From Patescibacteria group bacterium UBA6257 (GTDB lineage: Bacteria; Patescibacteriota; Minisyncoccia; UBA6257): a stretch of DNA of 16,231 nucleotides. The stretch lies in NCBI GenBank assembly GCA_002440845.1, contig DJVL01000023.1, positions 1 through 16,231 of the forward strand, given 5' to 3'. Numbering within the stretch: position 1 is the first letter of the stretch; every line of letters begins with the position of its first letter. The position numbers and the translations under genes are program-made. This document shows positions 1-7,436 of this stretch, piece after piece. The notes below the pieces were generated by a model. The model worked only from the letters and a program-made list of their open reading frames with translations. It made no database searches and was not told the DNA's origin.

Positions 1-1400
1 AAAATCATAAAAAGAATGTGCGGAATTTTTTTGACGGAAATTTTTTCAGCTAAATAATTTCTATAGCGGTAAAGAAAGAATAAAGAAATAATTGTTAAAG
101 GAATAGCTATCAAAGAAAAAACCGTTGTCATAATTTCCCTTGCCAGTTGGGAAGCAAAAAGATTAAAAGAAAGATTATGAAGATTAATAAGGACAAAAAT
201 GCTTTTTATCAAACGACTTAATAAAACAAAAGAACTAACCAAGGTAATAGAAAAATAAATTAACCATTCTGCCGGACCATAAAAAAGCAATTTCCAAAAT
301 AAAATTTTTATTCTTTTGTCATTCGGATTATTTTTACTCATTAGTTTTAACTCCTGAATAACATTTAACTGTCCCAGCGCCCACCTTTTTCTTTGGCGGA
401 AATAAGCAGAAATAGTTGCAGGAGTTTGTTCAGAAGAAGGAAAAGACAAAAATTTCGGCCAAGCTTTTTCTTTTAAGTATAAACGGATGCCCAGTTCTAA
501 ATCTTCAGTGATGGATTTAAAGCTAAAACCTCCTGCCCTTATCAACATATCGGTTTTTATAAAAAGATTTGTTCCTCCCAAAAAAGGCAGCCACCCCAAT
601 ACCCAAGGCAGAAAAACTTCATGGGTAAAAGATTGACCCAACGCGGCAATTTTAGAAAAAGTTGAAATTGCCCAAAAATTACGGCACTGGAAAACTGGCA
701 ATTGGAATAGGGTTTCCTTCGGGTTGTTTAAATTTTCTCTTGCTACGGCTAATAAACAATTTTTATCGGGATGGTCGTCAGTATCAAAAAAAGCGCTAAA
801 ATCCGAATAATCAAATTTGGAAAGAGCGTAATTTAAAGCTCGTCCTTTAGTAGAAGGGACTGATCCCTCTAAATTTAAACCATTAATTTCCCCTGAAAAA
901 TTATCAGGAACTTCTAAATGCCAGAAAAGAAGATTTGGTTTTTCTTTTTTTAAAATAATTTTTGTTTCCTCTACTATTTCCTGAGTTGTTTTTTCTCCCG
1001 GTTTTTTATTCAATCTTTCTTTCTCGTCTGTGATAACCACTATTTCCATTTTCTCCTGAGGATAATCAAGCTGAGAAATTTTAAAAATTGTTTTTTTGAT
1101 TACAGCCGCTTCATTTCTGGCAGGAATAAAAATAGTAAAAAAAGGCATTTTTTGGCCTTTTTCTTTTGCCAATTTTTTAACCTCTTCCAAGCTTAAATTA
1201 TTTTTCTTTTTTTTATCCCAAAACTTTTTTGAATAAACAAAAACGGCAATAAGCCGAAAAAGAAAAAATAAAGCAATCAATCCTGCCAATTGGGTAATAA
1301 AACTTCTGGAGAAGGTAAAAAAATAAAAAATATACCTCTCCCAAGAAGCTAAAGGAAAAACATTGTTAAAAAAAGGCATTGCCATTCCCAGAGAAAACAT
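1..1400 (-). CDS. Membrane-bound family-2 glycosyltransferase (C-terminus cut by window edge)
   Basis: The frame stays open from about 1400 to the left edge (466 codons, no stop seen), so the C-terminus is missing. A hydrophobic segment at about residues 34-56 anchors the N-terminus. The GT-A catalytic domain follows: FIPARNEAA (about 91-99) is the nucleotide-sugar binding start, DTDDHPD (206-212) the metal-binding DxD region, TED (298-300) the catalytic-base region, and QRKRW (336-340) the Q/RxxRW motif of processive GT2 enzymes. Further membrane segments lie at about 369-400 and 425-445. This layout resembles cellulose-synthase/hyaluronan-synthase-like enzymes that polymerise or transfer sugars at the inner face of the membrane. 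The product cannot be told from the sequence. The start is uncertain: ATG at 1400, 37 bp after the lemA stop, or the in-frame ATG at 1385; neither has a clear ribosome binding site. It is probably cotranscribed with lemA. Confidence 0.85.
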   Translation of the reverse strand, partial: MFSLGMAMPFFNNVFPLASWERYIFYFFTFSRSFITQLAGLIALFFLFRLIAVFVYSKKFWDKKKKNNLSLEEVKKLAKEKGQKMPFFTIFIPARNEAAVIKKTIFKISQLDYPQEKMEIVVITDEKERLNKKPGEKTTQEIVEETKIILKKEKPNLLFWHLEVPDNFSGEINGLNLEGSVPSTKGRALNYALSKFDYSDFSAFFDTDDHPDKNCLLAVARENLNNPKETLFQLPVFQCRNFWAISTFSKIAALGQSFTHEVFLPWVLGWLPFLGGTNLFIKTDMLIRAGGFSFKSITEDLELGIRLYLKEKAWPKFLSFPSSEQTPATISAYFRQRKRWALGQLNVIQELKLMSKNNPNDKRIKILFWKLLFYGPAEWLIYFSITLVSSFVLLSRLIKSIFVLINLHNLSFNLFASQLAREIMTTVFSLIAIPLTIISLFFLYRYRNYLAEKISVKKIPHILFMI

Positions 1401-1437
1401 AAAAATAGAAAGAAAATAAATCTTTAATTCTAATAAC

Positions 1438-1983
1438 TTAAAACTCAACTTTGACCGCTTCTCTTTCTTGACTTTCTTTTACATCAAATAAGGGCTCTTC
1501 TTTAAAACCGAACCAACCAGCTATCAAACTTACCGGCAAAACCTTGATGGCAATATTATAATCTCTGACTACGCCGTTATAAAACCTTCTGGCTGCCTGA
1601 ATTTTGTCTTCTGTATCAACTAATTCTTGCTGAAGCCCAAGAAAATTTTGGTTAGCTTTTAATTCCGGGTAATTCTCAGCAACAGCGAACAAAGATTTTA
1701 AAGTCTGGCTGAATTGATTTTCTGCTTCTAATTTTTCGCCCTTGCCGGAAGCAGCCATTGCCCGCGTCCTTGCTTCAGTAACTTTTTCAAAAACTTCTTT
1801 TTCATGAGTCATATAACCCTTAACCGTAGAAACCAAATTAGGCACTAAATCATATCTCCTTTTTAATTGAACATCAATATCAGCCCAAGCTTCTTTAACT
1901 CTCTGGCTTCTTTTCACCAAAGAATTATAGGTAAAACCTAACCACAGGCCTATGATGACCAAAATAATTAAAATAATAAACAT
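1438..1983 (-). CDS. lemA: LemA family protein
   Basis: A 181-residue protein with an N-terminal hydrophobic segment (about residues 2-20) followed by the mostly helical LemA domain. Family hallmarks are visible: YNSLVKRSQRVKEAWADIDV just after the membrane segment, then RRYDLVPNLVSTVKGY, a central region with FAVAENYPELKANQNF, and RRFYNGVVRDYN near residue 135. The length matches the family. LemA proteins are membrane-anchored with the helical bundle outside the inner membrane; their molecular role is poorly defined, so none is assigned. The gene sits 57 bp downstream of hppA and 37 bp upstream of the glycosyltransferase gene on the same strand. No Shine-Dalgarno sequence precedes the ATG; the leader is almost only A and T. 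The usual TPM-domain partner gene is not adjacent. Confidence 0.93.
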   Translation of the reverse strand: MFIILIILVIIGLWLGFTYNSLVKRSQRVKEAWADIDVQLKRRYDLVPNLVSTVKGYMTHEKEVFEKVTEARTRAMAASGKGEKLEAENQFSQTLKSLFAVAENYPELKANQNFLGLQQELVDTEDKIQAARRFYNGVVRDYNIAIKVLPVSLIAGWFGFKEEPLFDVKESQEREAVKVEF

Positions 1984-2028
1984 TTTATTTTTTTTTAATT
2001 TTTTGAAACTTGCTTGCTTAGTTTTATT

Positions 2029-2057
2029 ATTATACTACTTTTAAATAAGCGAAGCAA
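2029..2057 (-). promoter_or_regulatory. Candidate sigma-70 promoter for lemA
   Basis: On the minus strand TTGCTT (2052-2057) is followed after exactly 17 bases by TATAAT (2029-2034), a perfect -10 hexamer. The -35 part lies inside the last codons of hppA, and the expected start would be about 2022, roughly 40 bases before the lemA ATG. This would let lemA and the glycosyltransferase gene be transcribed separately from hppA. It is a sequence match only, and the region is AT-rich, so chance matches are possible. Confidence 0.45.
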
Positions 2058-4014
2058 TAAGAATGGCAATAATAGAAATCAATTTAATAAGAATGTTTAA
2101 GGAAGGTCCGGCTGTATCTTTAAAAGGGTCGCCAACCGTATCCCCTGTTACTGCCGCTTTATGGGCATCGGATCCTTTCCCGCCTAATTTTCCTTCTTCT
2201 ATATATTTTTTGGCATTATCCCAAGCTCCTCCGCTATTCGCCATCAAAACAGCTAATAGAAACCCGGAAGTAATTGAACCTATCAATAAACCTCCTAAAG
2301 CTTCTTTTCCAAAGAGAAAACCTATGACCAAAGGAGAAATTATCGCTATTAAACTGGGAAGAATCATTTCTTTCAAAGCGCCACTGGTTACTATTTCCAC
2401 ACAATGGCCGTATTCTGCCTTTGTTTTCCCTTCTTTTAAGCCGGGAATAGTTTTGAATTGTCTTCTTACTTCCTCCACTACTTTATAAGCTACCTTGCCA
2501 ACTGCCCCAAGAGCTAAAGAACTAAAAAGAAAAGGCAAAAGACCGCCGATAAAAACTCCAATAAAAACTTTGGGCTGAGCTAAATTTAAAACATTTATCC
2601 CCGTTACTTCTAAATAGCTTACAAGTAAAGCTAAGGCAGTCAAAGCTGCCGAACCAACAGCAAAACCCTTTCCCATTGCCGCAGTAGTATTACCCACTGA
2701 ATCTAATTTTTCCGCTCTTTGCCTTATTTCCGGACCTAAATTAGCCATTTCTGCTATGCCAGCCGCGTTATCAGCCACTGAACCGTAGCAATCAATGGCC
2801 AAGGTAATGGCTAAAGTAGAAAGCATCCCTATGCCAGCCAAAGCAATGCCAAAAATTCCGAAAAAATAATAAGCGCCTAAAGTAGAAACAGAAATAATAA
2901 CGCATGGCACCAAAGTACTTTCCATTCCCAAAGCCAAGCCGGAAATTATATTAGTGGCAGCTCCGCCTTTAGAAGCTTCTGCTAATTTTTTAGTAGGTTT
3001 ATAATCAGCCGAAGTAAAATATTCGCTTATAAAACCTATAATCATCCCGGAAATCAAACCAAGAAAAACGCTGCCAAATATTTTTAATGAAGAATTGAAC
3101 AGATACTTATCAAAAATAAAAGTCAAAATCACCATCAACAGGGTAGCAAACCAAGTTCCCTGATTAAAAACTTTCTGGACATTGTTGTTTTTAGAAATAT
3201 TTATCCAAACAATGCCGCCTAAACTTGATAAAAGGCCAATGTTGGCTAAAATTAAAGGAATAAAAGCATAGGAAAATAAGCCGCTAATACCAATAGACAC
3301 CCCTAGGACCATTGCCGCTATAATAGCTTCAACATAACTTTCAAATAAATCTGCGCCCATGCCGGCGACATCGCCAACATTATCTCCGACGTTATCAGCG
3401 ATGACAGCCGCGTTTCTTGGGTCATCTTCGGGAATATCGCTTTCTACTTTACCCACCAAATCAGCACCCACATCAGCGGCTTTGGTATAAATGCCTCCGC
3501 CAACACGGGCAAAAAGAGCGATAGCTGAAGCGCCAAAACCAAAACCGTAAATAATCTTTGGGTCGCCAAAAAGCCAATATAATAAAGCAATTCCTAAAAT
3601 GCCAAAACCAACAACAATAAGCCCCATTACACTTCCAGAACGAAAAGCGATATTCAAACCGCCTCTAATGTCTTTTTCCAATTTTTCCGCTACTCTGCCA
3701 TTAGCCAAAGTAGCAATCCGCATTCCAATATTCCCGGAAAAAAAAGAAAGAAAAGCGCCTAATAAAAAACTAATAGCGATTTTTAAATCCAGAAGGAGGA
3801 AAATAAGGAAAAAAACAATCAAAACAAAAATAGCAATTATTTTAGATTCCTTTTTTAAAAAGGCGATGGAGCCTTCTCTGATAGCTTGGTTAATTTCTTT
3901 AACTTTATCTTTTGATATTTTTTGGTTTTGAATCTTTTTGACAAAGTAAAACGCCATTAATAATCCTATTAAAGGAATGATAGAGGTTAGTAAAAAAAAT
4001 ATGTTGTTTTTCAT
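2041..4014 (-). CDS. hppA: Membrane-bound ion-translocating pyrophosphatase
   Basis: A 657-residue polytopic membrane protein with about 15-16 hydrophobic segments, the normal size for bacterial membrane pyrophosphatases. The enzyme splits cytoplasmic pyrophosphate and pumps H+ or Na+ outward. Active-site signatures are all present: DVGADLVGKVE (181-191), DDPRNAAVIADNVGDNVGD (about 197-215), TSADYKPTKK (about 334-343), and GDTVGDPFKDTAGPSLN (about 624-640). In GNTTAAMGKGF (441-451) alanine sits where potassium-independent enzymes carry lysine, and glycine where they carry threonine, which places this in the K+-dependent group. Helix 6 reads DLFESYVE, with glutamates at 225 and 229, positions linked to ion choice; I cannot decide H+ from Na+. 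The ATG at 4014 is preceded by an AT-only leader. The gene lies between the groEL terminator and lemA. Confidence 0.97.
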   Translation of the reverse strand: MKNNIFFLLTSIIPLIGLLMAFYFVKKIQNQKISKDKVKEINQAIREGSIAFLKKESKIIAIFVLIVFFLIFLLLDLKIAISFLLGAFLSFFSGNIGMRIATLANGRVAEKLEKDIRGGLNIAFRSGSVMGLIVVGFGILGIALLYWLFGDPKIIYGFGFGASAIALFARVGGGIYTKAADVGADLVGKVESDIPEDDPRNAAVIADNVGDNVGDVAGMGADLFESYVEAIIAAMVLGVSIGISGLFSYAFIPLILANIGLLSSLGGIVWINISKNNNVQKVFNQGTWFATLLMVILTFIFDKYLFNSSLKIFGSVFLGLISGMIIGFISEYFTSADYKPTKKLAEASKGGAATNIISGLALGMESTLVPCVIISVSTLGAYYFFGIFGIALAGIGMLSTLAITLAIDCYGSVADNAAGIAEMANLGPEIRQRAEKLDSVGNTTAAMGKGFAVGSAALTALALLVSYLEVTGINVLNLAQPKVFIGVFIGGLLPFLFSSLALGAVGKVAYKVVEEVRRQFKTIPGLKEGKTKAEYGHCVEIVTSGALKEMILPSLIAIISPLVIGFLFGKEALGGLLIGSITSGFLLAVLMANSGGAWDNAKKYIEEGKLGGKGSDAHKAAVTGDTVGDPFKDTAGPSLNILIKLISIIAILIASLI

Positions 4015-4085
4015 ATTTTTATTTTTTATTTTCTTTTAAAAGATGACAAAACAAAAATTTCAACAAACGCTGAATACTATTTTCC

Positions 4086-4129
4086 CAGAAAAAAAATAAA
4101 AATCATGAAGGGGGCATTGCCCCCTTCAT
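4086..4129 (-). terminator. Rho-independent terminator behind groEL
   Basis: A perfect 11-bp inverted repeat (4105-4115 with 4119-4129), holding five G:C pairs from a GGGGG/CCCCC run, closes a 3-base loop. Read on the minus strand it is followed at once by a T-rich tract (about 4088-4104). It lies about 20 bases past the groEL stop, so it ends the groES-groEL transcript and separates it from hppA. On the plus strand no T tract follows. Confidence 0.93.
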
Positions 4130-4147
4130 TCATAAATATTCATTAGC

Positions 4148-5770
4148 TTAGTAATCTTCCATTTCCGGCATTTGGTGATTATGATTTTCTTTCTTTTCCG
4201 GCAAATCAACCACCACTACCTCTGTAGTTAAAAGCATTCCTGATACCGAAGCTGCGTTTTCCAAAGCGCTTCTCGTGACTTTTGTCGGGTCAATAATTCC
4301 AGCTGCTATCAAGTCTTCAAATTTACCGGTTGCGGCATTAAACCCTTCACTGCCTTGCTTTTTTCTAACTTCTTCCAAGATGACGGCGCCATCTTTTCCG
4401 GCATTTTCAGCTATCTGAACAATCGGTTCTTCCAAAGCGCGCCTGACAATTTCTTTTCCAATTTTTTCGTCCTCATCTTTAATATCCAATTTCTCTAAAA
4501 CAGAAAGAGCTCTTAATAAAGCCACTCCACCGCCCGGTACAATTCCTTCTTCCAAAGCGGCTTTAGTTGCCCTAACCGCGTCCTCTACTCTATGCTGTTT
4601 TTCTTTTTGTTCAACTTCAGTGGCTGCTCCAACTTTTATTACTGCCACGCCGCCGGATAATTTAGCCAACCTTTCTTGAAGTTTTTCCTTATCAAATTCT
4701 GATTCAGTTTTTTCTAATTCTGCTTTTATCTGTTTTATCCTTTTTTCTATTTCTTCTTTTTTGCCTTCTCCTTCAATAATGGTGGTATTTTCTTTATTTA
4801 TTACGATTTTTCTGGCTTTTCCCAAAGCCTCAAGTTCAACTTTATCCAATTTGATTCCTAATTCTTCTGAAATTACTTTTCCGCCGGTTACAATGGCAAT
4901 GTCTTCAAGCATTTCCTTCTTTCTGTCGCCAAAGCCGGGAGCTTTTACCGCTATTAAATTAAAAACTCCTCTTAATTTATTAACCACTAAAGTGGCTAAA
5001 GCGTCGCCGGTGACATCTTCGGCAATAAGCAAAATATCTTTTCTGCCGCTCTGGAGGATTTTATCAAGCAAGGGAAGAATATCGTGAATGTTGGAAATTT
5101 TTTGATCGCTGATAATAACCAAAGGGTTTTCCAAAACTGCTTCCATTTTTTCGGCATCCGTAACCATATAAGCAGAAATATAGCCTTTATCAAATTGCAA
5201 CCCCTTGACAATTTCTTTTGCCAATCCTAAAGTTTTCGCTTCTTCTACCGTCATTACTCCATCTTTTCCGACTTCTTTTATAATTTCAGCTATTAAATTT
5301 CCGATTTCCCTATCTTGCGAAGAAATGGTTGCCACATTAACTATTTCCTCGTGGGTATTTACCGGCCGGGAAATTTTTTTCAATTCTTCCACTATCAATT
5401 TTATCGCTTTATCTATTCCTCGTTTTAAGCTTAAAGGATTAGCCCCAGCCGTAACATTTTTCAAGCCGGCGGTAATCATTGACCAAGCCAAAACAATGGC
5501 TGTGGTTGTGCCGTCGCCTGCCACATCATTGGTTTTTTCCGCTGCCTGTTTTAAAACTTCAGCGCCTAAATTTTCTATCTTGTCTTCCAGCTCTATCTCC
5601 TTGGCAATAGTTACTCCGTCGTTGGTGATTATCGGAGAGCCAAATCCTTTGTCAATTATTACATTAGAGCCTTTGGGGCCCAAAGTAATTTTGACAGTAT
5701 GGGCCAGCTTATCAACTCCCTTTTTCAGGGACTGACGAGCTTTTTCATCAAAAACTACTTGTTTTGCCAT
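4148..5770 (-). CDS. groL: Chaperonin GroEL (60 kDa)
   Basis: A full-length 540-residue group I chaperonin, the ATP-driven folding chamber that works with GroES in the cytoplasm. The start MAKQVVFDEKAR and ITLGPKGSNVIIDKGFGSP (about 28-46) are canonical. AGDGTTTA near residue 84 holds the nucleotide-binding aspartate, RVEDAVRATKAALEEG near 393 holds the catalytic aspartate equivalent to E. coli D398, and VPGGGVAL follows. The apical and hinge regions are intact. The tail departs from the usual Gly-Gly-Met repeats and ends in a His-, Met- and acid-rich stretch, ENHNHQMPEMEDY. The gene lies 81 bp after groES in the same operon; that spacer is nearly pure A/T and holds no Shine-Dalgarno sequence. 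Control is through the CIRCE site ahead of groES. Confidence 0.99.
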   Translation of the reverse strand: MAKQVVFDEKARQSLKKGVDKLAHTVKITLGPKGSNVIIDKGFGSPIITNDGVTIAKEIELEDKIENLGAEVLKQAAEKTNDVAGDGTTTAIVLAWSMITAGLKNVTAGANPLSLKRGIDKAIKLIVEELKKISRPVNTHEEIVNVATISSQDREIGNLIAEIIKEVGKDGVMTVEEAKTLGLAKEIVKGLQFDKGYISAYMVTDAEKMEAVLENPLVIISDQKISNIHDILPLLDKILQSGRKDILLIAEDVTGDALATLVVNKLRGVFNLIAVKAPGFGDRKKEMLEDIAIVTGGKVISEELGIKLDKVELEALGKARKIVINKENTTIIEGEGKKEEIEKRIKQIKAELEKTESEFDKEKLQERLAKLSGGVAVIKVGAATEVEQKEKQHRVEDAVRATKAALEEGIVPGGGVALLRALSVLEKLDIKDEDEKIGKEIVRRALEEPIVQIAENAGKDGAVILEEVRKKQGSEGFNAATGKFEDLIAAGIIDPTKVTRSALENAASVSGMLLTTEVVVVDLPEKKENHNHQMPEMEDY

Positions 5771-5851
5771 ATTTTTTTATTAATTTTTTAATTTTTAAAC
5801 TTGTTAATTTTTAATTATTTAATTATTTAACAGGGTGGATTTTTAAACCAT

Positions 5852-6142
5852 TTAGTACTCAATAATTGCCAAAATATCGTCTTCTCTTATGGCTAAGTAT
5901 TCTTTTTCTTCTACTTTTATCTCGTTGGGAGCGTATTTAGTAAATAAAACTTTGTCTCCGACCTTAACAGTCATAGGGATTACTTTCCCTTCGTCATTGA
6001 TTTTTCCGGGACCAACAGCAACCACTACTCCCATTACCGGTTTCTCATCAGAAATTTGAGGAATAAAAATTCCAGACTTTGTTGTTTTTTCCTCATTCAA
6101 AGGTTCTACAATAATATGGTCAAATAAAGGTTTTATATTCAT
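5852..6142 (-). CDS. groS: Co-chaperonin GroES (10 kDa)
   Basis: A 96-residue GroES of normal length, the heptameric lid of the GroEL chamber. The N-terminus MNIKPLFDHIIVEPLNEE is canonical. The mobile loop EEKTTKSGIFIP (about 17-28) carries the hydrophobic Ile-Phe-Ile that docks on GroEL. GVVVAVGPGK (about 38-47) and VGDKVLFTKYAPNEIKVEEKEY (about 61-82) form the conserved beta barrel, and the protein ends in DDILAIIEY. It is the first gene of the heat-shock operon, with groEL 81 bp downstream. Its leader of about 80 bases contains the CIRCE operator; no clear ribosome binding site is close to the ATG. Confidence 0.98.
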   Translation of the reverse strand: MNIKPLFDHIIVEPLNEEKTTKSGIFIPQISDEKPVMGVVVAVGPGKINDEGKVIPMTVKVGDKVLFTKYAPNEIKVEEKEYLAIREDDILAIIEY

Positions 6143-6201
6143 AGTCTAAATTATTTTAAATTTATTTTTTGCTTTTAATTTATTATTTATCCTTTTACAT
6201 T

Positions 6202-6228
6202 TTAGCACTCTCGACCATTAATTGCTAA
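6202..6228 (-). promoter_or_regulatory. CIRCE operator (HrcA binding site)
   Basis: The plus strand shows TTAGCACTC, nine bases, then AATTGCTAA. The CIRCE consensus is TTAGCACTC-N9-GAGTGCTAA, so one arm is perfect (9 of 9) and the other matches 7 of 9 with the spacing exact. It begins five bases downstream of the -10 hexamer of the groES promoter and covers the predicted transcription start, as expected for a repressor site. The known role is binding of HrcA, released on heat stress. An hrcA gene is not in the window. Confidence 0.92.
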
Positions 6229-6233
6229 TAAAT

Positions 6234-6261
6234 ATTTTAATCGGGAAATTCTTTTTGTCAA
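6234..6261 (-). promoter_or_regulatory. Sigma-70 promoter of groES-groEL
   Basis: On the minus strand a perfect -35 TTGACA (6256-6261) is followed after 16 bases by TAAAAT (6234-6239), one mismatch from the -10 consensus. It lies just past the stop of the upstream small gene and directly abuts the CIRCE operator. It therefore reads as a vegetative promoter held down by HrcA rather than one needing a special heat-shock sigma factor. Confidence 0.85.
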
Positions 6262-6273
6262 GCAGGTAATCTT

Positions 6274-6660
6274 TTATTCTCTTGGACAGTTTTCATTAAA
6301 TTGATACCCTTGGGTCTCTGCTTCTTGGGAATTCTTAAAATATATTTTATTCTTTTCGCTTAATTTTTTCGCCAAAGGACAGTCTATTGGATAATAATAT
6401 TTTCCTTTAGAGCTGGCAACGAAAAGAGTTTCTTTTGGATTTGTCTGATTTTGAGGTTGAATTTCAACTAAAGAATCGCCAAGTTGAGCCAAAAGTTCTT
6501 TTTCTATCACTAAAGAAGGCCTTTTAAGAATTTTTCCTCCTATAATCAGGCCTCCGGAAAAACTAAAACCTGAAACAAGGATTAACACAGCAATGAAAAT
6601 AAATTTTTCTTTTCTTTCCTTTACAAATTTTTTTATTTTTGATAAAATATTGTCCATCAT
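6274..6660 (-). CDS. Small single-pass membrane protein with C-terminal YYYPxDC...NC domain
   Basis: 128 residues. A Lys/Arg-rich start (KIKKFVKERKEK, about 8-19) leads into one hydrophobic segment (about 20-42), giving a predicted N-in, C-out protein or an uncleaved signal anchor. The C-terminal part, FVASSKGKYYYPIDCPLAKK through KIYFKNSQEAETQGYQFNENC, resembles the short Ada-like/sunset-type metal-binding module often found at the ends of small secreted or membrane proteins and some nuclease-like proteins: a KYxYP stretch, one Cys, a helix, an aromatic-F-x-(S/T/N) turn, an EAExxGY helix and a final Cys. This assignment comes from memory of the pattern and is tentative; no function is claimed. 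It starts with two Met codons (6660 and 6657). It is divergent from rpmA across 32 bases, and its stop sits 12 bases from the groES promoter. Confidence 0.75.
   Translation of the reverse strand: MMDNILSKIKKFVKERKEKFIFIAVLILVSGFSFSGGLIIGGKILKRPSLVIEKELLAQLGDSLVEIQPQNQTNPKETLFVASSKGKYYYPIDCPLAKKLSEKNKIYFKNSQEAETQGYQFNENCPRE
6620..6648 (+). promoter_or_regulatory. Candidate promoter for rpmA, inside the divergent small gene
   Basis: On the plus strand TTTACA (6620-6625) is followed after 17 bases by TAAAAT (6643-6648), each hexamer one mismatch from consensus. The predicted start near 6655 leaves a leader of about 38 bases before the rpmA ATG. The promoter lies within the coding start of the divergent membrane-protein gene, as the 32-base gap between the genes is too short to hold one. 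Confidence 0.5.
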
Positions 6661-6692
6661 ATCGAAATTAAAATTTAAAATTAATTGTAACT

Positions 6693-6971
6693 ATGGCTCA
6701 CACAAAATCTGGAGGTTCTACCAAGCTGGGAAGAGATTCTGCCTCCAAAAGACTTGGAGTAAAAAAATTTGACGGTCAGCTAACGGAAGTTGGCAATATT
6801 CTTATAAGGCAAAGAGGGACAAAATGGTATCCCGGTAGCAATACTAAAAAAGGCAAGGACGACACTATCTATGCTCTAAAAAAAGGAATTGTAAAGTTTA
6901 TTGAGAAAAAGAAAAAAACCTTTAGCGGCAAAACAAAGAAAATAAAAGTGATCAGTATTATTCCTGATTAG
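6693..6971 (+). CDS. rpmA: 50S ribosomal protein L27 (bL27)
   Basis: A 92-residue bL27. The N-terminus MAHTKSGGSTKLGRDSASKR matches the family pattern (usually MAHKKAGGSTRNGRDS), followed by LGVKKFDGQLTEVGNILIRQ and RGTKWYPGSN, a strongly conserved block. The N-terminal tail reaches the peptidyl-transferase centre. There is no N-terminal extension of the kind cleaved in Firmicutes. Its usual neighbour rplU (L21) is not adjacent; here rpmA is a lone plus-strand gene between minus-strand genes. Its last 14 bases overlap the 3' end of rplI tail to tail. It stops with TAG, the only TAG stop of an intact gene in the window. No Shine-Dalgarno sequence is seen. Confidence 0.98.
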   Translation: MAHTKSGGSTKLGRDSASKRLGVKKFDGQLTEVGNILIRQRGTKWYPGSNTKKGKDDTIYALKKGIVKFIEKKKKTFSGKTKKIKVISIIPD

Positions 6972-7428
6972 TATTAGAAATTTTAGCTGACTTTATTTCC
7001 ATTGTTAACAAGGCCTCAATATCCTTGTAAAGAGAAATCGGAATTTGAAAAGAACCTTCGGACTTAAGGTTCTTTTCTATTTTAATTCGTTCTTCAGGAA
7101 CGTTAATCCCCTGTTTGCTTAATTCCTCGGATATTTTTTTAGCATTTACAGATTCGTATGCCTCTTTTCCTCCCTCGGGAAACTTTAAAAATATTTTCAG
7201 ATTAGTGTTTTCCAATTTTCTTTTTAGTTTTTCTGCTTCTTCTTTTTTCTTTCTTTCCTCCTCCCTCCGCCTTGCCTCATCCTGTTCTTTTTGTTGAAGC
7301 AAGTTGCTGGTGGCTATCTTGGCAAGCCTTTTAGGCAATAGATAATTTATAGCGTAACCATCAGCCACCTCTTTTATTTCGCCTTTGTTTCCTAAATTAG
7401 GAATATTTTTAAGAAGATAAATTTTCAT
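6958..7428 (-). CDS. rplI: 50S ribosomal protein L9 (bL9)
   Basis: A 156-residue bL9. The N-terminal rRNA-binding domain MKIYLLKNIPNLGNKGEIKE and VADGYAINYLLPKRLAKIAT (about 21-40) follow the family closely. A long charged helix rich in Glu, Lys and Arg (about 45-75) links it to the C-terminal domain, recognisable by AYESVNAKKISEELSKQGI (about 90-108). Several CPR groups are reported to lack L9, so its presence is a taxonomic clue within that radiation. The start lies 8 bases after the ctpA stop, so it is probably the last gene of the murC-ctpA-rplI operon. No SD sequence precedes it. Its stop lies inside the end of the convergent rpmA. Confidence 0.97.
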   Translation of the reverse strand: MKIYLLKNIPNLGNKGEIKEVADGYAINYLLPKRLAKIATSNLLQQKEQDEARRREEERKKKEEAEKLKRKLENTNLKIFLKFPEGGKEAYESVNAKKISEELSKQGINVPEERIKIEKNLKSEGSFQIPISLYKDIEALLTMEIKSAKISNTNQE

Positions 7429-7436
7429 AAAGATTA

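Noticed and set aside
2063..2488. Plus-strand open frame opposite hppA (141 codons)
   Set aside because: It is antisense to the conserved C-terminal part of hppA and its translation shows no domain pattern; a shadow frame.
5205..5735. Plus-strand open frame opposite groEL (176 codons)
   Set aside because: Antisense to a fully conserved chaperonin, with low-complexity Ser/Ile-rich translation and no promoter; a shadow frame.
5771..5851. AT-rich repeats between groES and groEL as a regulatory structure
   Set aside because: The TTAA/AATT words are low complexity with no stable stem; similar spacers precede most genes here.
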